Positions 44,130-52,728 of a DNA stretch of 64,000 nt are shown piece by piece (within the stretch, counting starts at the first letter, position 1; every line of letters begins with the position of its first letter). Made by a program: the position numbers and the translations under genes. Where the stretch lies: contig JABFQO010000003.1 in the NCBI GenBank assembly GCA_019685575.1, positions 90,544 to 154,543 on the forward strand, given 5' to 3'. Under the pieces are notes generated by a model. It was not told the DNA's origin and did no database searches. It saw only the letters and a list, made by a program, of their open reading frames with translations. This DNA is from Candidatus Bathyarchaeota archaeon A05DMB-4. Lineage in GTDB: Archaea > Thermoproteota > Bathyarchaeia > Bathyarchaeales > SOJC01.

Positions 44130-45731
44130 TCAGGTGAATTGTTCACGTACCATCCAATAAATGCCAACCAAGTTAACATCTTTTATATTAACAATACCGT
44201 CACCATTTAGATCAGCGCAGGGTTCTGCAGGGGGTACATGTTGCATCCAATAAAGCCCGACAATGTTAAAATCCCTAACGTTAACGATACCATCACCATT
44301 CGCATCCCCAGGTATCTTTACCCAGAAAACATAACTATTTATGGCCTGTTGCGACTTGTATCGTGAAGACACTTTTACCGTGTAATTGCCCCACGCCGAG
44401 TATAAGGGTAACCCCATCTCAAAATTTATTCCAAAGATTAGGTTGTAGTTTCCGTTAACTGAGGTAATTGTTTGGTCGCCAAAGGGTTCCAAGTTGTTCT
44501 GAACAGACAACCCACTCCCGCTACTGGAGACTATCTGAAACTGTACAGAGGCTTCGGGACAATAGGGGAAATATATGTATGGAGGAACATTGTCAAAGGC
44601 GCACACATAAGCAGTTGCATTTCCAAGCGCCACCCACTCCCCAAGGTAAATAGAGTCAGTAATCACAGAAAAAGTTGAGTTTGCCGGAACTGGTTGCAAA
44701 GCCATTATTCTTGTAGTTATAGGCACCAAATTAGCATCAAAAACTGTAAGGGTTAGATATACTAATGGTTTGTAATTCGTGTTTGTAACAGTTATATTGA
44801 AAGCAGGACCCGGCTGCGATTGTGTGGAAGGGCGGGTGAAATTAGTTCTAGGCACGAAGGCGCCGGTACCAACAATTTCCCCAACTTGTAGTGAAACTAT
44901 GTTGAAGCTCCAGTTTTGCGGTGACAAAGTGCCCGTGGACAAAGTTCTAAAAAGAACTGGCCGAATATACGGGTCAGTTTTGCTGTTTTGAATGATTGTT
45001 ACGGCAACTAGACCGTCGGAAACAGGGACACCGCCTAAAGTAAGGTTGCCGCCAACATTTACTGTTAAAGTAGGCGTAAAATACAACTTGTAAACATGCT
45101 GATCAGTAATCGTGCTGATCAATAGTTTGGGGACCGTTATCGAAGCAACGTTGGATTTCGCTTCTGCACCTACGCTATCTGTTACGTTAACATAGACCAT
45201 GTATGACCCCGAAGAAGATGGCGTAAATGTCCAATTGGACAAGGTAGCTCCAGAGACCACTGCGCCGTTGAGATACCACTGATACGAGTAAGGAGATGTA
45301 CCACCAGAAACCGTAGAATTAAACAATTGGGTTTGACTAACATTCATAACAACGGAAGAAGGCGAAATAGAAACGTTCAGAGGAGGATTCACGGTCACTT
45401 GAACCATGTTGGACTGCACTGTTGTAAAGGTACTATCTGTAACATTCAAATGAATAGTGTACACCCCTTCTGAACTCGGTGTAAAGGTGTAAGTCGGATC
45501 GATCGCATCGGAAATTGGGGTGTTGTCTAAATACCACTGGTAGGAAAACGGTGGAGAGTCGCCCAGAACCGTTGAGGTGAATGTTTGGGATTGACCAGCA
45601 TCCATTATTACAGAAGACGGCTCTATAGAAACTTCCAAGACGAATATGGTTGACAACGTCTTCGCATTTGAAGAAAAAGGCAATACGAAAAGCATCACAC
45701 AAAGGCCAATGACCAGAATCTTATTTCTCAT
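44130..45731 (-). CDS. Secreted Ig-repeat protein with C-terminal dockerin
   Basis: 533 residues. A signal peptide is followed by two Ig-like repeats (about 33-115 and 117-200) of the same type as in the 36528 gene, a middle region, a beta domain with YCPEASVQF (about 345-395) shared with two neighbours, and a C-terminal type I-like dockerin (about 471-533). The dockerin has two calcium-loop repeats: DANGDGIVNVRDFNIVGLYW and DLNGDGIVNIKDVNLVGIYW. There is no membrane anchor, so surface attachment would be through a cohesin such as 43016. GAGGAG precedes the ATG. Confidence 0.85.
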   Translation of the reverse strand: MRNKILVIGLCVMLFVLPFSSNAKTLSTIFVLEVSIEPSSVIMDAGQSQTFTSTVLGDSPPFSYQWYLDNTPISDAIDPTYTFTPSSEGVYTIHLNVTDSTFTTVQSNMVQVTVNPPLNVSISPSSVVMNVSQTQLFNSTVSGGTSPYSYQWYLNGAVVSGATLSNWTFTPSSSGSYMVYVNVTDSVGAEAKSNVASITVPKLLISTITDQHVYKLYFTPTLTVNVGGNLTLGGVPVSDGLVAVTIIQNSKTDPYIRPVLFRTLSTGTLSPQNWSFNIVSLQVGEIVGTGAFVPRTNFTRPSTQSQPGPAFNITVTNTNYKPLVYLTLTVFDANLVPITTRIMALQPVPANSTFSVITDSIYLGEWVALGNATAYVCAFDNVPPYIYFPYCPEASVQFQIVSSSGSGLSVQNNLEPFGDQTITSVNGNYNLIFGINFEMGLPLYSAWGNYTVKVSSRYKSQQAINSYVFWVKIPGDANGDGIVNVRDFNIVGLYWMQHVPPAEPCADLNGDGIVNIKDVNLVGIYWMVREQFT

Positions 45732-45938
45732 ACCTACTCCTCTTTAGTTTAAGTATTTTCTCAGATAAAAATAAAGCGATATTATCTTCTACATTCCTCG
45801 AAAGCCCGAAACTCCACGTCGCCAACTTCATTACCCACCGATATTATGTTGGATTAGCGCTAATTTAATCCTATAGCTTTGTACATCCGTCCAAATTCCT
45901 TGTACACCACATTCGGTAAATGAGGCATTTGTGACCAC

Positions 45939-47237
45939 TTAAATTTCAAGGAAATAACTCATTTGTTCCAAAATTTCTGATTCGTCTTTTTTTCTTCTTC
46001 TGAGCACAAGCAAAGCAAGAAGGGCAAACAGGAACATTAAGAGGATTATCCATAGAATTATGTAGAGGTCTCTTTGGCTAATAGGAGTGCGACGTTGTAA
46101 CACTTTAACTTGGCCAATTACATAGTTATTATTAATAATGTTAGTTTCTTCGGGCACTCGACTTGCCGAGGAGCTTATGCTGTAAACTCCTGCATCTACG
46201 TTTGAGGTATTCCATAGGAAAGAAATTGCTCTTTCTGCATTTGGCTCTAAGGAGATAACGTCTACTGTTCCAATAATGGCAGAATCATAAAGGACTGACA
46301 GTGAAAAGTTTTCCGAAATAGCCCCAAAATTCTTCACGGTTACGCTAATGCTAAGTGTCTGGTCAACATACAATTCCGCTGCAGAAATGCTTGCTGCAAC
46401 AATCGCAATGTCTCTCAGTACTATGTTAAAAGTCACGGATTTCTCAGGACAATAAATTACTCCGCCTAAGGAAGGTTCCTTATCGAAAACTGCCACGCGT
46501 ATTACAGCGGTTCCAGTCGCAGCCCATTTTGGAACATAAAATGTTCGATAAATTAGTAGTTCGCCATGGGGCATTGTGAAGTGCATAATGGTTTCATAGA
46601 TCTGTTGATTTAAAGCGTCATACACCCCTATGGTCAAAGTGATATCCTTAAGGCTTATAGCTATATTTTCTAGTGTGATTTCTAATCCCACTTCGTTTCC
46701 TTTAACGAAATTTTGCTTTTCGACGCGTGGTTCTGGATATTGGGTCGGTGTAACCGTTCTCACTTTGGTGTCTATCAACCAGCCAACCTTATACGTCAAC
46801 ACATCAAAAGCCAACCTTCCAGCGATAGAAACAGAGGCATATACGCGCCATTCGCCAAAGGCAATGTTTTCGACATTTTCAACCCAGGGGATGCTGAAGT
46901 TTATCCTGGCCACGCCACTCTGGTTAGTCACGACAACTCGAAATTGGTTAAGTGTTGAAGTAGGTGCAATAACTTGAAATGAAATGAAAATGGAGGCAAC
47001 GGGATCTCCGTTATACGTTACCAAAGCATAAATGAGCATCTCTTCAAGTGGAGAAAACGCTTCACTCGACTGGTTTATGCCCCTACCGTCGAAAGGTGCC
47101 TTCCTGGAAAACGCATCGACTATCAAAGCATTATCGGTACCATGAACCAAATGCATCTGAAACAAAGCGTTGAAAATGCTTATTGACACTATGCTAAGCA
47201 GCATCAAAGATAGAATGCTTGCGCGTTTTTTGTTCAT
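45939..47237 (-). CDS. Membrane-anchored beta-domain protein with CARDB-like domain
   Basis: 432 residues. After a signal sequence comes a macroglobulin-like domain (about 55-150, EEMLIYALVTYNGDPVASIF), then the shared domain ending WAATGTAVIRVAVFDKEP and YCPEKSVTF (about 195-270), a CARDB-like domain (SISVTVKNFGAISENFSLSV and onward) and a C-terminal helix with RRRKKDESE. It resembles the C-terminal half of the cohesin protein at 52729 and the broken gene at 47332. The ATG at 47237 lies only one base after GAGGAG; the frame can also begin at TTG 47246. No dockerin. Confidence 0.75.
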   Translation of the reverse strand: MNKKRASILSLMLLSIVSISIFNALFQMHLVHGTDNALIVDAFSRKAPFDGRGINQSSEAFSPLEEMLIYALVTYNGDPVASIFISFQVIAPTSTLNQFRVVVTNQSGVARINFSIPWVENVENIAFGEWRVYASVSIAGRLAFDVLTYKVGWLIDTKVRTVTPTQYPEPRVEKQNFVKGNEVGLEITLENIAISLKDITLTIGVYDALNQQIYETIMHFTMPHGELLIYRTFYVPKWAATGTAVIRVAVFDKEPSLGGVIYCPEKSVTFNIVLRDIAIVAASISAAELYVDQTLSISVTVKNFGAISENFSLSVLYDSAIIGTVDVISLEPNAERAISFLWNTSNVDAGVYSISSSASRVPEETNIINNNYVIGQVKVLQRRTPISQRDLYIILWIILLMFLFALLALLVLRRRKKDESEILEQMSYFLEI

Positions 47238-47331
47238 ACTCCTCAAAAATTAAGAACTAACAAAAGAACTTAATCAATATTCCCGTATCAGAAATATAAC
47301 GTTAAACGATATGGACCGAAGCAGAATTTTG

Positions 47332-47903
47332 CTAGCTAGTGTAGGAGAGGCGTCTATTATTGTATTTTTTCAATAATCCTATAGGTATCATGATCAATAT
47401 AATCGATATTTGAACAAACAGTAGGTTAGTGAAATCTTCATTTTGAATATAAGTACAATAGCCGCCAACAGGCGAAACTATGTAGAAGGCCATAACATCT
47501 ATGATAGTTTCTTGGGTAGGAGATGTCGACACGATAGCTGTCCATAACGATGGATAAATTGGGTAGACGTTCCTAGTGATAGTGAAGTTTATTGTGGCAT
47601 ATCCAGAGGAGTTTGTTTGCGCCGTATTAAGTGATATAATGCGGTTTTGAGGGTCATTCACTTAGAAACTAAAACAGATTGGACGGGAATTTTTTTGTAT
47701 GTAACGTAAGCGTAGAGGACTACCCTTTCACCCAAAAAACACGGTGCACCTTCGACATTTTTCCCTTTCCCACCTCCGTTGTTGAAGAGGTCGATTACCC
47801 AATCCGTATCGACCGCATGAACAACATAAGAAAAAGCCAGAAAAAACAAAACAATAGTAATGAAAATAAGCACTGATACCAATATTTCGCGAGGGACCCT
47901 CAT
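47332..47903 (-). pseudogene. Frameshifted paralogue of the 45939/52729 macroglobulin-like domain proteins
   Basis: Two frames make one protein. 47903-47658 gives a signal peptide and the first half of the domain (GERVVLYAYVTYKKIPVQSV) and stops at VLVSK; 47661-47332, one base back, continues it (NDPQNRIISLNTAQTNSSG, YATINFTI, SLWTAIVSTS) and ends with PVGGYCTYI, a membrane helix and KKYNNRR. The intact relative at 45939 reads through this point (VASIFISFQV), so a one-base change has split the gene. A pseudogene, a sequencing error or a programmed -1 shift at 47661 are all possible. Confidence 0.65.
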
Positions 47904-48059
47904 CTCTTTATCACTTAGTTAACAATATTGGTTGACACTAGCACATCATAAATATAATAAAGTAACACGTTAAACTTTTCCTATATTTTGTTCTATAACA
48001 CTTTTCTATGTATATGAGCCAAAATTTCGAGTTCTCATTAAAGAATGACGCATCTCAAC

Positions 48060-49748
48060 TTATGGATAATGTTTTAACCAGTTGATGCACATTGCCGTAA
48101 CGTCAACTATGTTGATTATACCGTCACAGTTTACGTCCACGTTTGGCGGTGCGGGCGGCACTGTTTGCACCCAATATTGGCAGATTTGATTAGCGTCTTG
48201 GATGTTCACATAGAAGTCACCGTTTATATCACCAGGTATTGTGACCTTAATCTCTCCGTCCTGAAAGGTATTATCGAGAATTTGTGTTTCTAGCAGAACT
48301 GGACCGGCACAAGCGGTTATGACATAACTACTTTTATCGAAGTAGGCAGTGTTCCATACAAAAGTGATTGTGACTAGAACGTTGCTTTCTAGAGTGACTA
48401 TTTTTGTTTCGATAGCAGTTGCGTTGACGTATGCGGTAAGATTGAAAGTTTCTTCAAAGCTCCCTCGATTTTCGACTGTTATGTTTATGAGTGCGACGTA
48501 GCCTTGGCCGACAACATTTCGTAGAGGCTTAATTTTTATTATAGATAGGTCGTGGAAAAGCACGGGATCTCCGATGCAATAAACATAATTGTCATAAGAA
48601 CCTACGTATATTCTACCTTCAAAGGCAGACGGAGACGACACTATGCCAGCACCTGTTCTGTAACGCCAAATTAGACTGCCAGTAAGGGCATCTAGACAAT
48701 AGAGATGGCCATCAGCAGAACCTACGTAAATCTTACCCTCAGAAACAGCCGGGGAGGATTCTAACACGAAATCGTCTGTTTGTAAACGCCAAACCAAATC
48801 ACCATTTGAAGCATTCAAACAATAAACGTAATGGTCGTAAGAGCCTAAATATACATGACCATAAGCTACAGCAGGAGAAGATGCCACTCTGTCTCCAGTT
48901 TGGTAACTCCAAATAAAATTGCCATCTGAGGCATTCAAACAATAAACATGAGAATCTTCTGAACCAATATAGACGCGATTTTCTGCAAAAGTTGGCGAAG
49001 ACACAACTATCTCGGCTCCCGTCTGAAAACGCCAAACCAAATCACCTGTCAAGGCGTTCAAGCAATAGATGTAGCCGTCCCAAGAGCCGATGTACAACCT
49101 ATCCTCAACAACAGCAGGAGAAGAATCAACACCAGCACCCGTCCTAAACCGCCAAACTAGATTGCCGATGGAGGCATTCAAGCAGTAAACATAACTGTCT
49201 CCAGATCCTATGTAGACTCTATCGTCAACAACTGCAGGTGAAGAATCAATTGTGCCGCCAGTTTTGAAACGCCAAATTAGACCACCGTTTAAGGCATCTA
49301 AGCAGTAAACATAGTTGTCCCAAGAGCCGATGTACAACCTATCCTCAACAACAGCAGGAGAAGAATCAACACCAGCACCCGTCCTAAACCGCCAAACTAG
49401 CCCACCAGTTGAGGAATTTAAACAGTAGACATAGCTATCCCATGAACCAACATAAACCCGACCATTAATGATGGACGGGGAAGAAGAGACCCAAGAGCCT
49501 GTTTGATATCTCCAAGCTGTGCGATTATCGCTTGGCGTCGTGGAAGAGGTGTATCCTGTATGTGCCAAATCGTGACGGTACATTTGCCATGAATCAGCAT
49601 CTGCAAATCTGGCTTGAAAATTTGTTAGCTTACCACTATAGATCCCTGTTGGAAGTGTCGCGGTTAAACTAGCTATATGGATGGCTAATGTTGAAAGATT
49701 GCACAAGACCAGCAAGGTCATCAATATTCGCGTTATTTGTTGTTTCAT
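48060..49748 (-). CDS. Secreted PQQ-like beta-propeller protein with C-terminal dockerin
   Basis: 562 residues. After a signal peptide, eight propeller blades of about 40 residues (about 60-395) repeat SSPAVVEDRLYIGSWDNYVY-like sequence and WRFRTGAG. A CARDB-like domain (about 397-495) follows, then a dockerin (about 499-562) with DINGDFYVNIQDANQ and DVNCDGIINIVDVTA. No membrane anchor is present, so it should attach to a cohesin. The propeller may bind a ligand or partner; true PQQ enzyme residues are not evident. Two blades share about 80 identical bases. Confidence 0.85.
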   Translation of the reverse strand: MKQQITRILMTLLVLCNLSTLAIHIASLTATLPTGIYSGKLTNFQARFADADSWQMYRHDLAHTGYTSSTTPSDNRTAWRYQTGSWVSSSPSIINGRVYVGSWDSYVYCLNSSTGGLVWRFRTGAGVDSSPAVVEDRLYIGSWDNYVYCLDALNGGLIWRFKTGGTIDSSPAVVDDRVYIGSGDSYVYCLNASIGNLVWRFRTGAGVDSSPAVVEDRLYIGSWDGYIYCLNALTGDLVWRFQTGAEIVVSSPTFAENRVYIGSEDSHVYCLNASDGNFIWSYQTGDRVASSPAVAYGHVYLGSYDHYVYCLNASNGDLVWRLQTDDFVLESSPAVSEGKIYVGSADGHLYCLDALTGSLIWRYRTGAGIVSSPSAFEGRIYVGSYDNYVYCIGDPVLFHDLSIIKIKPLRNVVGQGYVALINITVENRGSFEETFNLTAYVNATAIETKIVTLESNVLVTITFVWNTAYFDKSSYVITACAGPVLLETQILDNTFQDGEIKVTIPGDINGDFYVNIQDANQICQYWVQTVPPAPPNVDVNCDGIINIVDVTAMCINWLKHYP

Positions 49749-49808
49749 CTTTATATCTACAAGTCTACCTTCGGCTTGCTTGCCTTTTAGTCTTTCTCAG
49801 AATAGCTA

Positions 49809-49823
49809 TAGAAGGAAATTCTA
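49809..49823. promoter_or_regulatory. Dyad motif upstream of the propeller-dockerin gene
   Basis: TAGAAGGAAATTCTA, flanked so that ATAGAA and TTCTAT form perfect arms. It is 61 bp before the start codon at 49748, the same place as related motifs before 40352 and 51101. Confidence 0.5.
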
Positions 49824-49985
49824 TGCACAACTTGGTGTATCAGATGTTGCCAATACAAATCTATGTACTATTCTATCCATAATGACCTTTAGTCGAAGTG
49901 TTTATGTTAAAGTAGAATATGACTCTAATCAATGTCTATGATATCCTATAGCCCATACAAGTATAAAAAGGGATTGTAGTAGTAG

Positions 49986-51101
49986 CTACTTTTTCTTGCG
50001 CCTTATTACCCGCATAGTCAAGCCAAAGATTGCAAAGATTGAGCCATAGCAGACCAGAGATGGCAACGTGTAAGCGCGTGCTGAAGTTGAGATCCCGCCT
50101 ACTGGTGGCACAAACCTGAAAACGGCTTTCAACGTGTGGTTTTGGTTCATCGTTACGAAGTATGGATTTGCCGAACCTACATTAATCAAATCCAACTCCC
50201 AATGGTCAAGAGTAAATCCTGCATCTGGAATTGCGAGCACACTGACTATTGTGCCATACCCATACGCGTATTTTCCAGGAACCGGGTTGGTTGTGCCGCC
50301 TGCGGTTGTCTCTATTGTAAGGTAATAGAGTGGGTGCATAATCAGAGTGCCAAACGTTGCTCCAAGTGTTACCTCGTTTATATTGTAGTTGACTGCTGGA
50401 TCGTCTGGATAGACACCGTCTGTGCCTTTAGCCTGGTCATAGAACCATACCTTGAATCCGACGGTCTTGGGTAAGGTTGTAATTGCAAAATCATAAGCGT
50501 CACCGTCAGAACCTACTAATGGAATAACCATCTCAAATGTCCAGTCACCCAACGCGCCTGGTACGGGATTAGTGTGCGTCCATTTGAGGTCGCCATCATT
50601 AGTCTTGCCAGCATTCATGTCTGCGTCCCACATTCCAGCGCCATCATCATAGTAAAGATCGTTTTTTGAATAGAAGGGTGAACCTGTCCAAGAAGTTACT
50701 CCTTCTCCGTTTTCTCCTGCACCTACAACACCGTCGTGATTATCGTCGAATAGTATGGCGAAGCCTTTCCAACGGTTTGCAAAGTCGGTTGCCCAGTACG
50801 TGTCGTTTTTGATTTTGACAAGAATGTAGAGGTTGGTATAGTCGTTCTTCACATAGAGACTGGCGTTCAGTTTAATGTCCAGAGACCCATCTGCTCTTTT
50901 TCTCATTTCAAGTGTAAAGTCTCGAGTGTTGGCGTCTGACCATTCGCCTAGGCCCATGGTGCCGTCAATGGAAGGTGTGGTGGATGCCCAGAAGCAATGT
51001 AGATCTGGTTCAAGGTGTGCTAGTGCTGGCAGGGTAGCTGATGCGAATAGTAAGGAAATCACTAAAACACTTAATAGCCTACTTAAGTCTCTATTGTTCA
51101 T
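49986..51101 (-). CDS. Membrane-anchored CBM9/DOMON-like domain protein
   Basis: 371 residues. A signal peptide precedes a CBM9/DOMON-type sugar-binding fold (about 32-245: PSIDGTMGLGEWSDA at its start, NLYILVKIKNDTYWA, AILFDDNHDGVVG, WTFEMVIPL). A short Listeria-Bacteroides-like repeat (about 250-325, TIETTAGGTTNPVPG and TLDHWELD) follows. The C-terminus is PVGGISTSARAYTLP, a membrane helix and RRKKK, like the tail of 36528. It may display a carbohydrate-binding domain on the surface. GGAG stands before the ATG at 51101. Confidence 0.8.
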   Translation of the reverse strand: MNNRDLSRLLSVLVISLLFASATLPALAHLEPDLHCFWASTTPSIDGTMGLGEWSDANTRDFTLEMRKRADGSLDIKLNASLYVKNDYTNLYILVKIKNDTYWATDFANRWKGFAILFDDNHDGVVGAGENGEGVTSWTGSPFYSKNDLYYDDGAGMWDADMNAGKTNDGDLKWTHTNPVPGALGDWTFEMVIPLVGSDGDAYDFAITTLPKTVGFKVWFYDQAKGTDGVYPDDPAVNYNINEVTLGATFGTLIMHPLYYLTIETTAGGTTNPVPGKYAYGYGTIVSVLAIPDAGFTLDHWELDLINVGSANPYFVTMNQNHTLKAVFRFVPPVGGISTSARAYTLPSLVCYGSIFAIFGLTMRVIRRKKK

Positions 51102-51163
51102 TTCGCGTAGTCTCCTTTCTCTATCGGCACTTTATAATTAGCATTAATTACGTTTAAAGGTTG

Positions 51164-51178
51164 TGGAAGTAAGTTCTA
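51164..51178. promoter_or_regulatory. Dyad motif upstream of the CBM9-like protein gene
   Basis: TGGAAGTAAGTTCTA, 63 bp before the start codon at 51101, adjacent to a minus-strand TATA-like CTTTAAACG at about 51152-51160. It differs from the site at 40416 by one base. Confidence 0.55.
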
Positions 51179-51223
51179 GACACCCTTGAGTACAGCTATT
51201 GTACATTTCAGTGACTAGGAAAT

Positions 51224-52612
51224 TTAGATACCGGGGGTTTTGCGAAGCCAGTTTTGGACAATTATTGTTACGTCGATTATGTTTATGATATTATCCATGT
51301 TGAGGTCTGCATGGGGGTTGTAGTTTTGTTGGCCGTGGGTTGTTTGCCAAGCCAAAGTGAGCAAGGTGACGTCTGCGATGTTGACGATTCCGTTGTGGTT
51401 GATGTCACCTTCCAAGTATGGGTTCATAAGGGGGTAATGATCGATATTTCCCCATGGGAGTATTGTGTCGCCTACACCGTCTCCGTTCAGGTCTTGTCCT
51501 GCATAGTCGCTCCAGTAGTTGCCTTCGTCGAAGCCGTTGTCCCAGTAGTTGATTAGCGTGGTTTCGATTTGGGTTTGCCGCGTGTTGTTGATGAGGCTGT
51601 TGTGGTAAATGAGGTTGTTGTTGGAGTTTTGGGCGATTTGGATTCCGACTGTGTTGTTTTTTATTATGTTGTCAACGATGAGTGTGTTGTTGGAATTTTG
51701 TAGGCTGATTCCGTGTTGGTTGGTGGTTATGATGTTGTTTGTGATTTTTGTGTTGATGACGGAGTTGATGAGCACGGCTGCACCGATTGGAAGTTGGTTT
51801 TGGCTGCTGTTTTTGATGGTGAACCCTGTGATGGTGACGTTGTTTGCTGTGATTTGGATTGCGTGTCCGTTTTTGTTTGCGTTTATGGTGGTGGTTGTTT
51901 TGTTTTTTCCGATGAGTGTGAGGGTTTTGTTTATGATTATGTTTTCGTTGTATGTGCCATGGTTTACTTGGATTGTGTCGCCGTTGGTTGCGTTGTTTAT
52001 TGCTTCTTGTATGGTTGGGAAGTCTTGTGGGACGTTTATTAGGTGTGGTGGTGCCAAGTCGACTGCTGCCCATGCGGCTTGGAGATATCGTTCGTAGCTG
52101 AAGTGGTCGAACCTTCCGAATGCGAGCCTGTACTGTTGTCCCGGGGTGAGGTCTTGGATCGTAAAGGTTCGATGGTACCAGATGTCTGGGAGATCACTGT
52201 TTGCGTAGTCTAGAATGTGTTTGGTTGCGATTATGGTGGAGAGATCAGGTTGGAGAAGGTAGATGGCTATGTATTTTCTTGACGGAGTTACTACGTAGGA
52301 AACGTCGTTGTAGTAGAAGTATCCGCTAATTTCGATTATGCCGTTCTCAGGGACTGTGAAGATTTGGTTGTGGTACGCAAAGAATGTGTAGTTCCATTCG
52401 GTTGCGCCTGGGTGGCCTATGGTGTCTATTAGGATTCCCTCGCCGTATGGTGTTGTTGTTTGGGCGATATTTACATAATGACCCTGTGGGATTGTGGCTT
52501 TTTTCCAAGACTGTATGGTAGTGTCGATTGGCCAGCTTAGAGAAATGGGTATTGTTTGAATTGTTAGGTAGATGATGAATAGAAAAAGTGTGCTGAGTGA
52601 TGTTGTTTTCAT
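51224..52612 (-). CDS. Secreted NosD-like beta-helix protein with dockerin
   Basis: 462 residues. Signal peptide; a beta-sandwich region (about 25-190); a right-handed parallel beta-helix of the NosD/periplasmic copper-binding type (about 195-375) that opens with QDFPTIQEAINNATNGDTI and repeats NTLIVDNIIKNNTVGIQ and NNLIYHNSLIN; and a C-terminal dockerin (about 395-458) with DINHNGIVNIADVTL and DLNMDNIINIIDVTI. The helix often binds or cleaves polysaccharides, though no catalytic site is evident. Anchoring would be by a cohesin. Related to 59555. Confidence 0.85.
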   Translation of the reverse strand: MKTTSLSTLFLFIIYLTIQTIPISLSWPIDTTIQSWKKATIPQGHYVNIAQTTTPYGEGILIDTIGHPGATEWNYTFFAYHNQIFTVPENGIIEISGYFYYNDVSYVVTPSRKYIAIYLLQPDLSTIIATKHILDYANSDLPDIWYHRTFTIQDLTPGQQYRLAFGRFDHFSYERYLQAAWAAVDLAPPHLINVPQDFPTIQEAINNATNGDTIQVNHGTYNENIIINKTLTLIGKNKTTTTINANKNGHAIQITANNVTITGFTIKNSSQNQLPIGAAVLINSVINTKITNNIITTNQHGISLQNSNNTLIVDNIIKNNTVGIQIAQNSNNNLIYHNSLINNTRQTQIETTLINYWDNGFDEGNYWSDYAGQDLNGDGVGDTILPWGNIDHYPLMNPYLEGDINHNGIVNIADVTLLTLAWQTTHGQQNYNPHADLNMDNIINIIDVTIIVQNWLRKTPGI

Positions 52613-52728
52613 GCTTGTTCACGCTATATTTTGAGCTTGATTTTTCAGTTTTTATCATAAGATCTTCTTGAGTTAGAAATCACCAAAAAAAGAAAGGAAG
52701 GTGACAGTTCACTATCAGTTTGAGCGGC

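Noticed and set aside
45785..45793. A further copy of the surface-gene dyad motif before 45731
   Set aside because: Only TTCTA matches and its distance to the start codon differs from the other sites.
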